Source: Deltaproteobacteria bacterium GWC2_55_46 (GTDB lineage Bacteria > Desulfobacterota > GWC2-55-46). From it: DNA of 64,000 nucleotides. Position numbers and translations under genes: made by a program. Under the pieces are notes generated by a model. The model saw only the letters and a program-made list of their open reading frames with translations, was not told where the DNA came from and searched no databases. The stretch lies in NCBI GenBank assembly GCA_001595385.3, contig LVEI03000001.1, forward strand, positions 2,137,501 to 2,201,500, read 5' to 3'. This document shows, piece by piece, positions 17,370 to 24,844 of the stretch; position 1 is the stretch's first letter; the number at the start of each line of letters is the position of its first letter.

Positions 17370-18905
17370 ATGCCGACACTTAACTGGTTAACGAAAGGCG
17401 AAGATATCAGGGCTGCTGGAAAAGCCCCGTACAGGCTGCTTGAGGCCGTGCCGGAGCATTCGGCAGGTTCAGCCAGCGAGAATATGCTTATTCACGGCGA
17501 CAACCTTGAAGCCCTCAAGGCCTTGCTTCCTTACTACGCTGGCAAGATTAAGTGCATCTACATAGACCCGCCTTATAATACCCGTTCAGCATTCACCCAT
17601 TACGATGACAGCCTTGAGCATTCGATCTGGCTTGCTATGATCTATCCGCGCCTTGAATTGCTTAGGGAGTTGCTTTCTGAAGAGGGAAGTATTTGGGTTT
17701 CAATTGATGACAATGAAGGGCATTACCTCAAGGTAATTATGGACGAAATTTTTGGGAGAAAAAATTTTGTTGCAAATGTGATCTGGCAAAAAAAATATGC
17801 CAAGCAGAACGACGCTAAATGGTTGAGTATAAGTCATGATCACATTTTGCTGTTTGCAAAAGACAAGGAATCATGGCGTCCTAATGAATTACAGCGAACG
17901 GAAAGTCAATTAAAAGGATATTCTAACCCTGATAATGACCCTCGTGGTCCGTGGCAATCTGTTGTCTATACATGCGCTAAGACAAGAGCTGAAAGGCCTA
18001 ATCTATATTATCCAATTATCCACCCCAAAACAGGAAAAGAGATTTTTCCGAGTGAAACAAGAGTTTGGGGATATGAGCCAAAAAAACATGAAGAGCACAT
18101 TAAAGAGGAACGAATATGGTGGGGTAAGAATTTTGAAAAAGACAAGCCTCGCCTGAAGTCCTACTTGAAAGAAGTCGGTGAGGGCATTGTTCCAGACACT
18201 CTGTGGTTAAGAGCTGATGCTGGCGATAACCAAGATGCTAAGCGCGAAGTTCGAGCTTTTAACGAGAAAGCGTCATTTGATACGCCAAAGCCGGAAAAAT
18301 TAATTCAACGCATACTTCAGCTTGCTTCTAATTCAGGTGATTTACTTCTTGATTCTTTTCTCGGTTCTGGCACCGCCGCCGCTGTAGCTCATAAAATGGG
18401 CCGTCGCTACATAGGCATTGAAATGGGTGATCACGCTATAACGCATTGCGCTCCGCGTTTAAAGAAGGTTATCGAAGGCGAGCAGGGAGGCATATCACAG
18501 GCTGTAAACTGGCAAGGCGGCGGCGGGTTCAGGTTTTATAAACTCGGAGAGCCGGTATTCGATGAAAACGGACAGATTAACCCAAAGGTGCGCTTCAAGG
18601 CCCTTGCCGCGCATGTATGGTTTTCGGAAACTGGCATTCCCTATGTTGGCAAGGCGAATAAGCCTTTTCTCGGCATTCATAATGGTATTGCTTATAGCCT
18701 CTTGTATAACGGTATCTTAGGCGATAAGCGGGTGAATGGCGGTAATGTTCTCACAAGGCCCGTACTGAAACAGCTTGATAAGGAATCAGGCGGCTTTGAA
18801 GGCCCGTGGGTGATCTACGGCGAGATGAGCCGTATATCAGTTGACAGTCTTCGCGCTGAAAAGATTACATTCAAGCAGACCCCTTATGATGTGAGGGCAA
18901 GATAA
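17370..18905 (+). CDS. mod: Type III restriction-modification system methyltransferase (Mod)
   Basis: Adenine N6 (beta-class) DNA methyltransferase, 511 residues. Motif IV DPPYNT is at 66-71 and precedes motif I DSFLGSGTAA (328-337), the order that defines the beta class; the target-recognition region lies between them. The upstream SENMLIHGDNLEALKALLP and IYIDPPYN context is characteristic of type III Mod. It methylates one strand of an asymmetric site and also guides the restriction complex. The start ATG lacks a clear Shine-Dalgarno. The stop is one base before res. Length is at the short end for Mod. Site specificity cannot be read from the sequence. Confidence 0.92.
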   Translation: MPTLNWLTKGEDIRAAGKAPYRLLEAVPEHSAGSASENMLIHGDNLEALKALLPYYAGKIKCIYIDPPYNTRSAFTHYDDSLEHSIWLAMIYPRLELLRELLSEEGSIWVSIDDNEGHYLKVIMDEIFGRKNFVANVIWQKKYAKQNDAKWLSISHDHILLFAKDKESWRPNELQRTESQLKGYSNPDNDPRGPWQSVVYTCAKTRAERPNLYYPIIHPKTGKEIFPSETRVWGYEPKKHEEHIKEERIWWGKNFEKDKPRLKSYLKEVGEGIVPDTLWLRADAGDNQDAKREVRAFNEKASFDTPKPEKLIQRILQLASNSGDLLLDSFLGSGTAAAVAHKMGRRYIGIEMGDHAITHCAPRLKKVIEGEQGGISQAVNWQGGGGFRFYKLGEPVFDENGQINPKVRFKALAAHVWFSETGIPYVGKANKPFLGIHNGIAYSLLYNGILGDKRVNGGNVLTRPVLKQLDKESGGFEGPWVIYGEMSRISVDSLRAEKITFKQTPYDVRAR

Positions 18906-18906
18906 G

Positions 18907-21531
18907 ATGCAGCTCAAAAAATATCAAAAAGACGCGCTGGATGCCCTCAAGTCTTTCCTGGAAAAGACACGCGAGACTAACAACGCAGAACAGAGCTTCA
19001 AGGAAGTCACTGCGGCCCTCGATATCGGGCGGTACAGAAGCGACTATAAGCCCTTAAAAGACATGCCTGAAGTCCCTCCTGAAGTCCCGTATGTATGTAT
19101 CCGTATCCCGACAGGTGGCGGTAAAACCATTCTTGGCGCGTACACGGTCAAGCTGGCTGGCAACAGCTATCTTGAACGCGACTATCCCGTTGCCCTGTGG
19201 CTGGTCCCTTCCAACACTATAAGAAAACAAACGGTTGAGGCTCTGAAAAACAGGCAGCACCCCTACCGGAAAGTTTTGGATGATGCTTTTGATGGAAAGG
19301 TCCGTGTATTCGATATAACAGATTTCCCAAATATAAGGCCTACTGACATTAACGATGCTGCCTGCGTTATTGTAGGAACGATACAAACCCTTCGCGTATC
19401 TAATACCGAGGGGCGAAAAGTGTATGATCACCATGAAGCCCTTGAGCCTCATTTTACCCGTTTTACCGCATGGCCCAAAGGCCTTGAACTTGATGAAAAA
19501 GGGAATCCAAAGTTCTCTTTTTCTAATCTCCTGCATATGCACAGGCCGATTCTCATAGTTGATGAGGCGCATAATGCCGTTACGGGGCTTACAAGAGAAA
19601 CCCAATCCCGCATTAATCCTGCTTGTGTGATCGAATTTACCGCTACTCCAAAATCAATGAGCAATGTCCTTTTTAGCGTATCGGCAAGCGTATTAAAGAC
19701 CGAGCAGATGATAAAGCTTCCGATTGTTCTGACAGCGCACACCAGCTGGCAGGCAGCCGTGAGCGGATCTTTAGCAGAACGCGCCCGACTTGCCGAGAAA
19801 GCGAAAACTGAGCCTCATTACATAAGGCCGATTATTCTTTTTCAGGCTCAGAATAAGGATCAGGAAGTTACGGCGGATGTCCTTCGGCAGCACCTCATTG
19901 ATAACGAGCGTATACCCGCTGAGAGGATAGCCGTTGTGACAGGCGAACAACGGGAACTTGACTCGATAAATCTTTTCAAGCCCGATTGCCCCATTGAATA
20001 TGTAATCACGATACAGGCATTGAAAGAGGGCTGGGATTGTTCTTTTGCTTATATTTTTTGTTCTGTAGCGAATATCAGAAGCTCGACAGATGTTGAGCAG
20101 TTGCTTGGACGAGTCCTTAGAATGCCCTACGCCGAGCGTTGCCGCGAGAAAAGCCTTAATTCCGCTTATGCTCATGTATGCGAACCGGACTTTATAAAGG
20201 CCGCTGTCGAACTCAAGGATAAGCTGGTTGATATGGGCTTTGAAGCGGAAGAAGCCGAAGATAATGTGCAGGTGCTTGAGCTTGACTTGCAAGATGGGCT
20301 TGAGCCGCTTTTCTCAAGATTGAAAATTGCCTTCGAACTTGATGCGCCTATAAATTTATCAGCCATGTCTGACAGCGCAAGGGAACAGGTCAGAATAGAG
20401 GAAAAGACAAATGGCAGCGTTATTATTCATTTAGATAAGCCCGTTTCTGAAGAGATTGAAAAAGAGATTGTCTCTTTAGTACCTGAAGATAAGCGGGCTG
20501 AATTCAAAGAGAAGATTGATTTCGTGCGGCACAAAGCGGAATTTTTCAGTACGCCAGCTTCGAGAAAAGAGCCTTTTGCGATACCGCAGCTTTGTTTGTT
20601 GATAGATGGAGAATTTGAGAGAGCAGAGCCGGACCTTTTCTTGGATTATGCCAGCTGGAATCTGCTTGATTGTGTGGCTGTTTTGACCACGAATGAATTT
20701 AGAGCTGAAGAGACTTTTCAGAGCTTCGAATTTGATGTTGAAGCTGAGAGGGAAAGAATAGTTTATGGACACATCTCGGAGAATGTGAGGCAGTTTGAAC
20801 TTGTCGGCATAGATACGGTATGGGATGAAAAATCACTGGCAAGGTGGTTGGATCGCCAATGCCGGGACCAATACATCACTCAAACGCAACGGCTCGAATT
20901 CATAAGGCGTATTGTTAAAGAGCAGGTGGATCGCGGTATTCAGATAGGCGAGCTGGTCAGGGCCAAATATCGTCTTGCGAAAGCGATTACATCGAAAATC
21001 ACGAAGTGCAGGGATGAGGCAAGAGATAAAGGTTTTCAGACCTGTCTTTTTAAGAATGATAAAGATGTTGAAGCGAGTTTTGAATACTCATTTGATTTTT
21101 CGGAAAACCAGTATCAGGCGAATAGTTACTACTCAGGAGAATATGTCTTCAAGAAACATTATTTTGGTTCTTATAGAGTAGGAGACTTAAAGAATAAGGG
21201 TGAAGAGTTTGAATGCGCTCGCGCCATTGATATGCAGCAGAAGGTAAAATATTGGGTTCGCAATCTTGACAGTAAACCTGATCAAGCTTTTAAGCTGCCT
21301 TTGGCAAAGGGCTGGTTTTACCCTGATTTTGTTGCGTTCCTGGAAGATGGACGCATTTTTGTCATTGAGTACAAAGGGGCACACCTGATCCATGATCCTC
21401 AAACGGAACAGAAGAAGAGTATAGGAGAGCTTTGGGAAGAAAAGAGCAATGGTAAGGCTTTATTTTTAATGGCTGAGAAGGAAAAAGATGGGCTGAATGT
21501 TTATGAGCAGATAAGAAAAAGATTGGATTAA
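18907..21531 (+). CDS. res: Type III restriction-modification system endonuclease/helicase (Res)
   Basis: Restriction subunit, 874 residues, active only in complex with Mod. It has an SF2 helicase core: Walker A PTGGGKT (68-74), DEAH (219-222) in ILIVDEAHNAV, motif III FTATP, then the distal motifs VITIQALKEGWDCS and DVEQLLGRVLRMP. The C-terminal nuclease motif is PD (806-807) followed by EYK (821-823), the PD-(D/E)xK site. All motifs are intact, so restriction should be functional. Start ATG is one base behind the mod stop, so the pair is cotranscribed. It is more AT-rich than the chromosome around it, and is the last gene of the island. Confidence 0.93.
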   Translation: MQLKKYQKDALDALKSFLEKTRETNNAEQSFKEVTAALDIGRYRSDYKPLKDMPEVPPEVPYVCIRIPTGGGKTILGAYTVKLAGNSYLERDYPVALWLVPSNTIRKQTVEALKNRQHPYRKVLDDAFDGKVRVFDITDFPNIRPTDINDAACVIVGTIQTLRVSNTEGRKVYDHHEALEPHFTRFTAWPKGLELDEKGNPKFSFSNLLHMHRPILIVDEAHNAVTGLTRETQSRINPACVIEFTATPKSMSNVLFSVSASVLKTEQMIKLPIVLTAHTSWQAAVSGSLAERARLAEKAKTEPHYIRPIILFQAQNKDQEVTADVLRQHLIDNERIPAERIAVVTGEQRELDSINLFKPDCPIEYVITIQALKEGWDCSFAYIFCSVANIRSSTDVEQLLGRVLRMPYAERCREKSLNSAYAHVCEPDFIKAAVELKDKLVDMGFEAEEAEDNVQVLELDLQDGLEPLFSRLKIAFELDAPINLSAMSDSAREQVRIEEKTNGSVIIHLDKPVSEEIEKEIVSLVPEDKRAEFKEKIDFVRHKAEFFSTPASRKEPFAIPQLCLLIDGEFERAEPDLFLDYASWNLLDCVAVLTTNEFRAEETFQSFEFDVEAERERIVYGHISENVRQFELVGIDTVWDEKSLARWLDRQCRDQYITQTQRLEFIRRIVKEQVDRGIQIGELVRAKYRLAKAITSKITKCRDEARDKGFQTCLFKNDKDVEASFEYSFDFSENQYQANSYYSGEYVFKKHYFGSYRVGDLKNKGEEFECARAIDMQQKVKYWVRNLDSKPDQAFKLPLAKGWFYPDFVAFLEDGRIFVIEYKGAHLIHDPQTEQKKSIGELWEEKSNGKALFLMAEKEKDGLNVYEQIRKRLD

Positions 21532-21589
21532 AGTGGTGCTAAGTTTGTGCTAAAAGAAGTTAGGGATTGGCCTGTATTCGCGCAACAGT

Positions 21590-21628
21590 CGCGGGGGCCG
21601 GAGGTTCGAATCCTCTCGCCCCGACCAA
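21590..21628 (+). repeat. Right attachment repeat (attR), displaced tRNA-Pro 3' fragment
   Basis: Identical to 17085-17123. It lacks the 5' half of the tRNA and cannot fold into a cloverleaf, so it is the displaced original 3' end of the tRNA gene and not a second tRNA. Confidence 0.9.
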
Positions 21629-21635
21629 GATCGTG

Positions 21636-21677
21636 ATATCCGTAATCCCTGGAAAAGGGGTTGCGGATATTTTTTTT
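21636..21677 (+). terminator. Probable original terminator of tRNA-Pro
   Basis: Stem ATATCCGTAATCCC (21636-21649) with GGGGTTGCGGATAT (21657-21670), loop TGGAAAA, followed by T7. It is eight bases behind the displaced tRNA 3' fragment, the right place for the native tRNA terminator before the island went in. It now ends transcription from res. Confidence 0.85.
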
Positions 21678-21718
21678 GTTCCATGATTCGAAAGGCGCGA
21701 GAAGCGAGGTAGCGCGGC

Positions 21719-22234
21719 TTAGAGCCTCTCGCGCGCCTTAAGCCCAAGAATCCTGCCCCACAAAAACAGCAGCTTTGCCGCGTAAAGCAGCGTCCTTGAT
21801 CTGATGAAATAGCGTCCGTCAGAAAGCTTTATCTGGCCGGTCGCGAGAAGCCTTTCAAGCCGGTTTTCGAGCATACGTCCGGACTGGTAGACGCCGGAAA
21901 GCTCGCTTAAGCTCTTTCCACAGTCTATCTCGCGGAGTATCCTTACCCTCCTCGCCGTCTCGCTCATGTTGAAGATATGAAAATAGCAGTAGCAAAGGGC
22001 GATGTATGTGGTGGCCGTATAGATAATCAGGGCTGGCAATTCCGCTCTGTCTGCCCCGGAAAGATATACAACCCATGAGAGAAGGCCCATAGGCGCTGCC
22101 CCTGCCGCGCCAGCTAAAAGAGCGACGAACTGCCGCGGGAGACCCCTTGTAACGGCCGGAACGCGGTTAAGCGCCGCGTGAATGAGCGTTACCATGAGCG
22201 GCGAGGCCGCGAGTATAAAAAGAAATAGATTCAT
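21719..22234 (-). CDS. Membrane protein with C-terminal winged-helix-like segment, unknown function (1)
   Basis: 171 residues. The first half has about four hydrophobic helices (LFLFILAASPLMVTLIHAAL, FVALLAGAAGAAPMGLLSWV, and an LIIYTATTYIALCYCYFHIF stretch). The second half is soluble: RRVRILREIDCGKSLSELSG, RLERLLATGQIKLSDGRYFI and a final amphipathic helix ending LGLKARERL. That half resembles a small winged-helix fold by pattern only. It starts two bases behind the stop of a similarly built neighbour (22237-22734); both follow the large membrane protein on the same strand. I do not recognise the family. The three together may be a cell-envelope glycosylation or lipid module. Confidence 0.65.
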   Translation of the reverse strand: MNLFLFILAASPLMVTLIHAALNRVPAVTRGLPRQFVALLAGAAGAAPMGLLSWVVYLSGADRAELPALIIYTATTYIALCYCYFHIFNMSETARRVRILREIDCGKSLSELSGVYQSGRMLENRLERLLATGQIKLSDGRYFIRSRTLLYAAKLLFLWGRILGLKARERL

Positions 22235-22236
22235 CT

Positions 22237-22734
22237 TCAGCCCTCTCCATGAGGCAGGCCGATAAACCTCCGGTAGGCCGTGAAAAACCTGATCATGAGC
22301 TTTGCCGAAGGCGAAAGCGTTAGCCCTCCTCCGGATTCCTTCAGCATCCCGGAGTCGATGAGGTCCCTGACCCTTGGATAGAGGAGCAATTCGTCGCCGA
22401 AGCCCTCTGCCAGGTCCTTCTCCGGTAAGCCGTCGGCGCTGGAGCCTATCTTAAGGACTATCAAAAGAGAGGGAGAAAGCGCTTCGACAGCCGGATAGGT
22501 GAGGACATATGACGCGGCGAGCGCCAGGTCCAGAAGGAGCGCCGCTAAAAGATGCTCTGCCGGAGGAGCCGATTGAACGCCCGCCGCCATGGCGACGAGG
22601 GCGATGGGGAGGAAGATAAAGACCGTGACAAGGGCAAGGGGCCTGTTCCTGGGGAGCCTGAGGCGCCAGAGGGCCAGGTGTATCGCCGTTGAAAGCGAAA
22701 ATAGCGACACCGAGCAGATGAATACCGATCTCAT
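22237..22734 (-). CDS. Membrane protein with C-terminal winged-helix-like segment, unknown function (2)
   Basis: 165 residues. About four transmembrane helices in the first 110 residues (VFICSVSLFSLSTAIHLALW, LVTVFIFLPIALVAMAAGV, LLAALLLDLALAASYVLTYP, LIVLKIG), then a soluble part LLLYPRVRDLIDSGMLKESG ... FFTAYRRFIGLPHGEG. The soluble end lines up with that of the gene downstream (R-x-L-x3-G-x-(I/L)-K-x-S-x-G and a final R-x-(I/F)-(L/I)-G-L), so they look like tandem paralogues. The stop lies two bases before the next start. Function unknown. Confidence 0.65.
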   Translation of the reverse strand: MRSVFICSVSLFSLSTAIHLALWRLRLPRNRPLALVTVFIFLPIALVAMAAGVQSAPPAEHLLAALLLDLALAASYVLTYPAVEALSPSLLIVLKIGSSADGLPEKDLAEGFGDELLLYPRVRDLIDSGMLKESGGGLTLSPSAKLMIRFFTAYRRFIGLPHGEG

Positions 22735-22808
22735 GCCGCGCCACGCATAACCGCGAAAGCCCTTTCTTCCATCATGCCATACCGCCGGTCCGGCATTTAT
22801 CGGCCCCT

Positions 22809-24509
22809 TTACATCCCGCTGTTTCTTTTCGCCATGTCAGAAGCCTCTTTGGCCTTCCCGGCTTCTCCGATGGCGGTGTATACGTCTGCCAGCATCTTGT
22901 GGTTCCTCCAGCCTTTCGGGTCGTCCATGATATTCCTTTGCAGCTCAATCAGGAGCGCTCTGCTCAATTCGGTCATCCGGTATGAGGCGTCCGCAGGCTT
23001 GATTGACCTGTACTCGTACTTTTCTATCAGGGCCGCTGTCTCCGGGGTCCTCCTTACAAAGAGCATGGCCGCGTCGTCCCAATAGACAAGGGCCATCCGG
23101 GCCACGGCTTCCGGTTCAAGGAAGCGTTCTTTATCGCTGTCGGAGTAGGCTACCACGGCGAAATCGAACGCGAACGCGTCAAGAAAGTCTTCGAACCGTT
23201 CTTCCGTAAGGATTTTTTTTATCCGGACTTCACCGTACAGGTCTGCCCTGCCGTCGATAAATACCCGGCTCTCAGGCCATGCGCTCCATATCATGTAGCC
23301 GCCGAGGGAGTAGGTGTTGTACATGTTCCCCTTGATCCCGTTCTCCTCCATGAACCTTATCGCCTTGACCGGAAAAAGTCTATCGCTCACCCCGGCCCCC
23401 CACCACCCGGACTTCATCAAAAAACCTATCTTGTAATAGGAGACTGACAGGATCACCGCAAGGCTTAACCACAGCAGCAAGGGGGCTTTAAGGACGCCTC
23501 CCAGGCTTTGGCCGGCCCGAGAAAGGGCGGCCCTTTCTTTAAGGGCGTTCAGGTAGATGGCCATGAAAGGGACCGTTGCTACGGCCCAGAGAGTTATATT
23601 CCTCATGTGCTTGAAAGCGGCATATGAGAGCGCGGCGAATATCAGAAGATGGGCCGCAGAGGCCCTTTTCGCGTTCAGCAGGATTATGGCCGCCGAGGCC
23701 CCGAAGGATATGAAGAAGAGGGAGTGAGCGCCCCAGTTAGGGGGGTTGAACTCGTTTATGGCGAACATCTTTATCTCTTTGGTTATAGTGAACGGGAATG
23801 TGTACGATTGATAGGTATTGGGATTAAGGAGCAGTGTGGCGGCCACAAAGGCGAATATAAGGAGCAGGAACCTGAAGTCCTTTAGCCTCTGGGCCCTCCT
23901 GGCCTGGTCGCTTTCAAAGACCGCGCCGAAAAGCGTGTCAGCGAGGTAAGCGCCGGTCGCGACCAGCCCGATGAGCGCGGTATATTGGATATTGACCCAG
24001 AAGAGCATTATGGCCGGAAGGGCCCAGAGCGCCCTTTTTCGCGTCCCAAGCCTGAAGTCCTCGAGCAGGAGGATATAGATGGATATGAAGAGGTAGAATA
24101 TCATCTCCGGCCTCTCCAGGAGGCGCCAGCTCATGAATATGGCTACAAGGAGCACCGCATGAAAGGCGATGTAGACGTCCACCTTTCTTTTCAGGAGGTG
24201 AGCGTAGATGACAGCGGATGTCAGAAATGTGAAGAGGACCTTGTAGATGGTGAGGGCGGCATACCCGCCTGCCCAGTAGAAAAGATAGATAAGGACGCCG
24301 AAGAGCCACTCCTGGGCTATCCAGGGATGTCCAGGCGCCGTATGGGAGAAGGTGTCATAACCCGGGATGCTCAAGGTCTTGAGGACCTGCTCTCCGGTCT
24401 TCAGGTGGAACCAGACGTCATAATCCGACACCTTGAACATGGAAAGGAAGACCACGAAAAGGAAGAGGGATGCTGTAAGGATGTACAAGGATGGTTTTCG
24501 TTCGGACAT
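22809..24509 (-). CDS. Polytopic membrane protein, GT-C-glycosyltransferase-like
   Basis: About 566 residues with roughly 11 transmembrane helices. Early loop DYDVWFHLKTGEQ, with acidic residues just after TM1, is the layout of GT-C enzymes that use lipid-linked sugars. After the helices come YNTYSLGGYMIWSAWPESR and VFIDGRADLYGE, a pattern conserved in uncharacterised envelope proteins, then a soluble helical end (NHKMLADVYTAIGEAGKAKE) resembling one TPR. I used the Met at 24509, directly ahead of the first membrane helix; an upstream start at 24554 adds 15 unremarkable residues and neither has a strong ribosome site. Likely an inner-membrane glycosyltransferase or polymerase; the substrate is unknown. 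Confidence 0.7.
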   Translation of the reverse strand: MSERKPSLYILTASLFLFVVFLSMFKVSDYDVWFHLKTGEQVLKTLSIPGYDTFSHTAPGHPWIAQEWLFGVLIYLFYWAGGYAALTIYKVLFTFLTSAVIYAHLLKRKVDVYIAFHAVLLVAIFMSWRLLERPEMIFYLFISIYILLLEDFRLGTRKRALWALPAIMLFWVNIQYTALIGLVATGAYLADTLFGAVFESDQARRAQRLKDFRFLLLIFAFVAATLLLNPNTYQSYTFPFTITKEIKMFAINEFNPPNWGAHSLFFISFGASAAIILLNAKRASAAHLLIFAALSYAAFKHMRNITLWAVATVPFMAIYLNALKERAALSRAGQSLGGVLKAPLLLWLSLAVILSVSYYKIGFLMKSGWWGAGVSDRLFPVKAIRFMEENGIKGNMYNTYSLGGYMIWSAWPESRVFIDGRADLYGEVRIKKILTEERFEDFLDAFAFDFAVVAYSDSDKERFLEPEAVARMALVYWDDAAMLFVRRTPETAALIEKYEYRSIKPADASYRMTELSRALLIELQRNIMDDPKGWRNHKMLADVYTAIGEAGKAKEASDMAKRNSGM

Positions 24510-24641
24510 CTTGTCTCTGGGAAGAGAAGTCCCCTGTAAAAAGGGCGCGATCATTCAGTATGGAACATTATATAGTGATTGAGTTTTTATTTGCAAGCCG
24601 AACGTAGCGGGGGTTATAGGGAGGAGGCTCTTGTGAAAATA

Positions 24642-24676
24642 AAAAAAGGGCCAGCCAAAAGGCCGGCCCCTTTTCT
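24642..24676 (-). terminator. Terminator behind the cytochrome-porin gene
   Basis: GGGCCAGCC and GGCCGGCCC around an AAAA loop, with A7 on the left and TTTTCTTT on the right. Read on the minus strand it ends in TTTTTTTATTTT, so it should terminate transcription from the cytochrome-porin after the intervening repeat. It may work in both directions. Confidence 0.75.
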
Positions 24677-24678
24677 TT

Positions 24679-24834
24679 AGCAGGCTGTTGAAAAACAGCC
24701 TGCTAAAGCAATCCATGGATGGATTGCCAAATTGCGAGACTTGAAAAGCCGGGCAATTTGTAAGATTTGGACAGATTCACTCAGGCCAAATCGTAGTTGG
24801 AAAAGTCCTGGATGGACTTTTCCAACATCCTGTC
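24679..24834. repeat. Dispersed repeat family A, copy 1
   Basis: About 156 bases that match, in inverted orientation and with scattered substitutions, the sequence at 48557-48716. It contains three hairpins: an 11-bp perfect stem (24679-24689 with 24694-24704, GAAA loop), a short CAATCCATGGATGGATTG palindrome, and a 13-bp perfect stem (24796-24808 with 24814-24826). Ends carry CAGGCTGTTGAAAAA-type sequence. It starts 10 bases behind the cytochrome-porin stop codon. No coding capacity. Confidence 0.85.
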
Positions 24835-24844
24835 AGTTGGCAGC

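Larger units (their letters stand above)
17085..21628. mobile_element. Integrase-less genomic island at tRNA-Pro carrying type III R-M
   Basis: The segment between the two 39-base repeats, with a 4,505-base repeat-to-repeat period. Its base composition is visibly more AT-rich than both flanks (runs such as TTTTGTTGCAAATG and frequent AAA/GAA codons), the usual sign of foreign origin. It contains only mod and res; no integrase, transposase or excisionase frame is seen on either strand. Either the integrase has been lost, making it immobile, or it is mobilised by a recombinase encoded elsewhere. Confidence 0.85.

Noticed and set aside
21590-21628. Second tRNA-Pro gene
   Set aside because: Only the 3' half is present; no acceptor 5' strand or D arm, so it is the attR fragment.
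17085-21628. Integrase or transposase inside the island
   Set aside because: All long frames belong to mod and res; the remaining bases are too few and show no recombinase motif.
22774-23085. Plus-strand frame of 103 codons opposite the GT-C-like gene
   Set aside because: Starts in the gap by chance and reads antisense to the well-formed membrane protein; no ribosome site.
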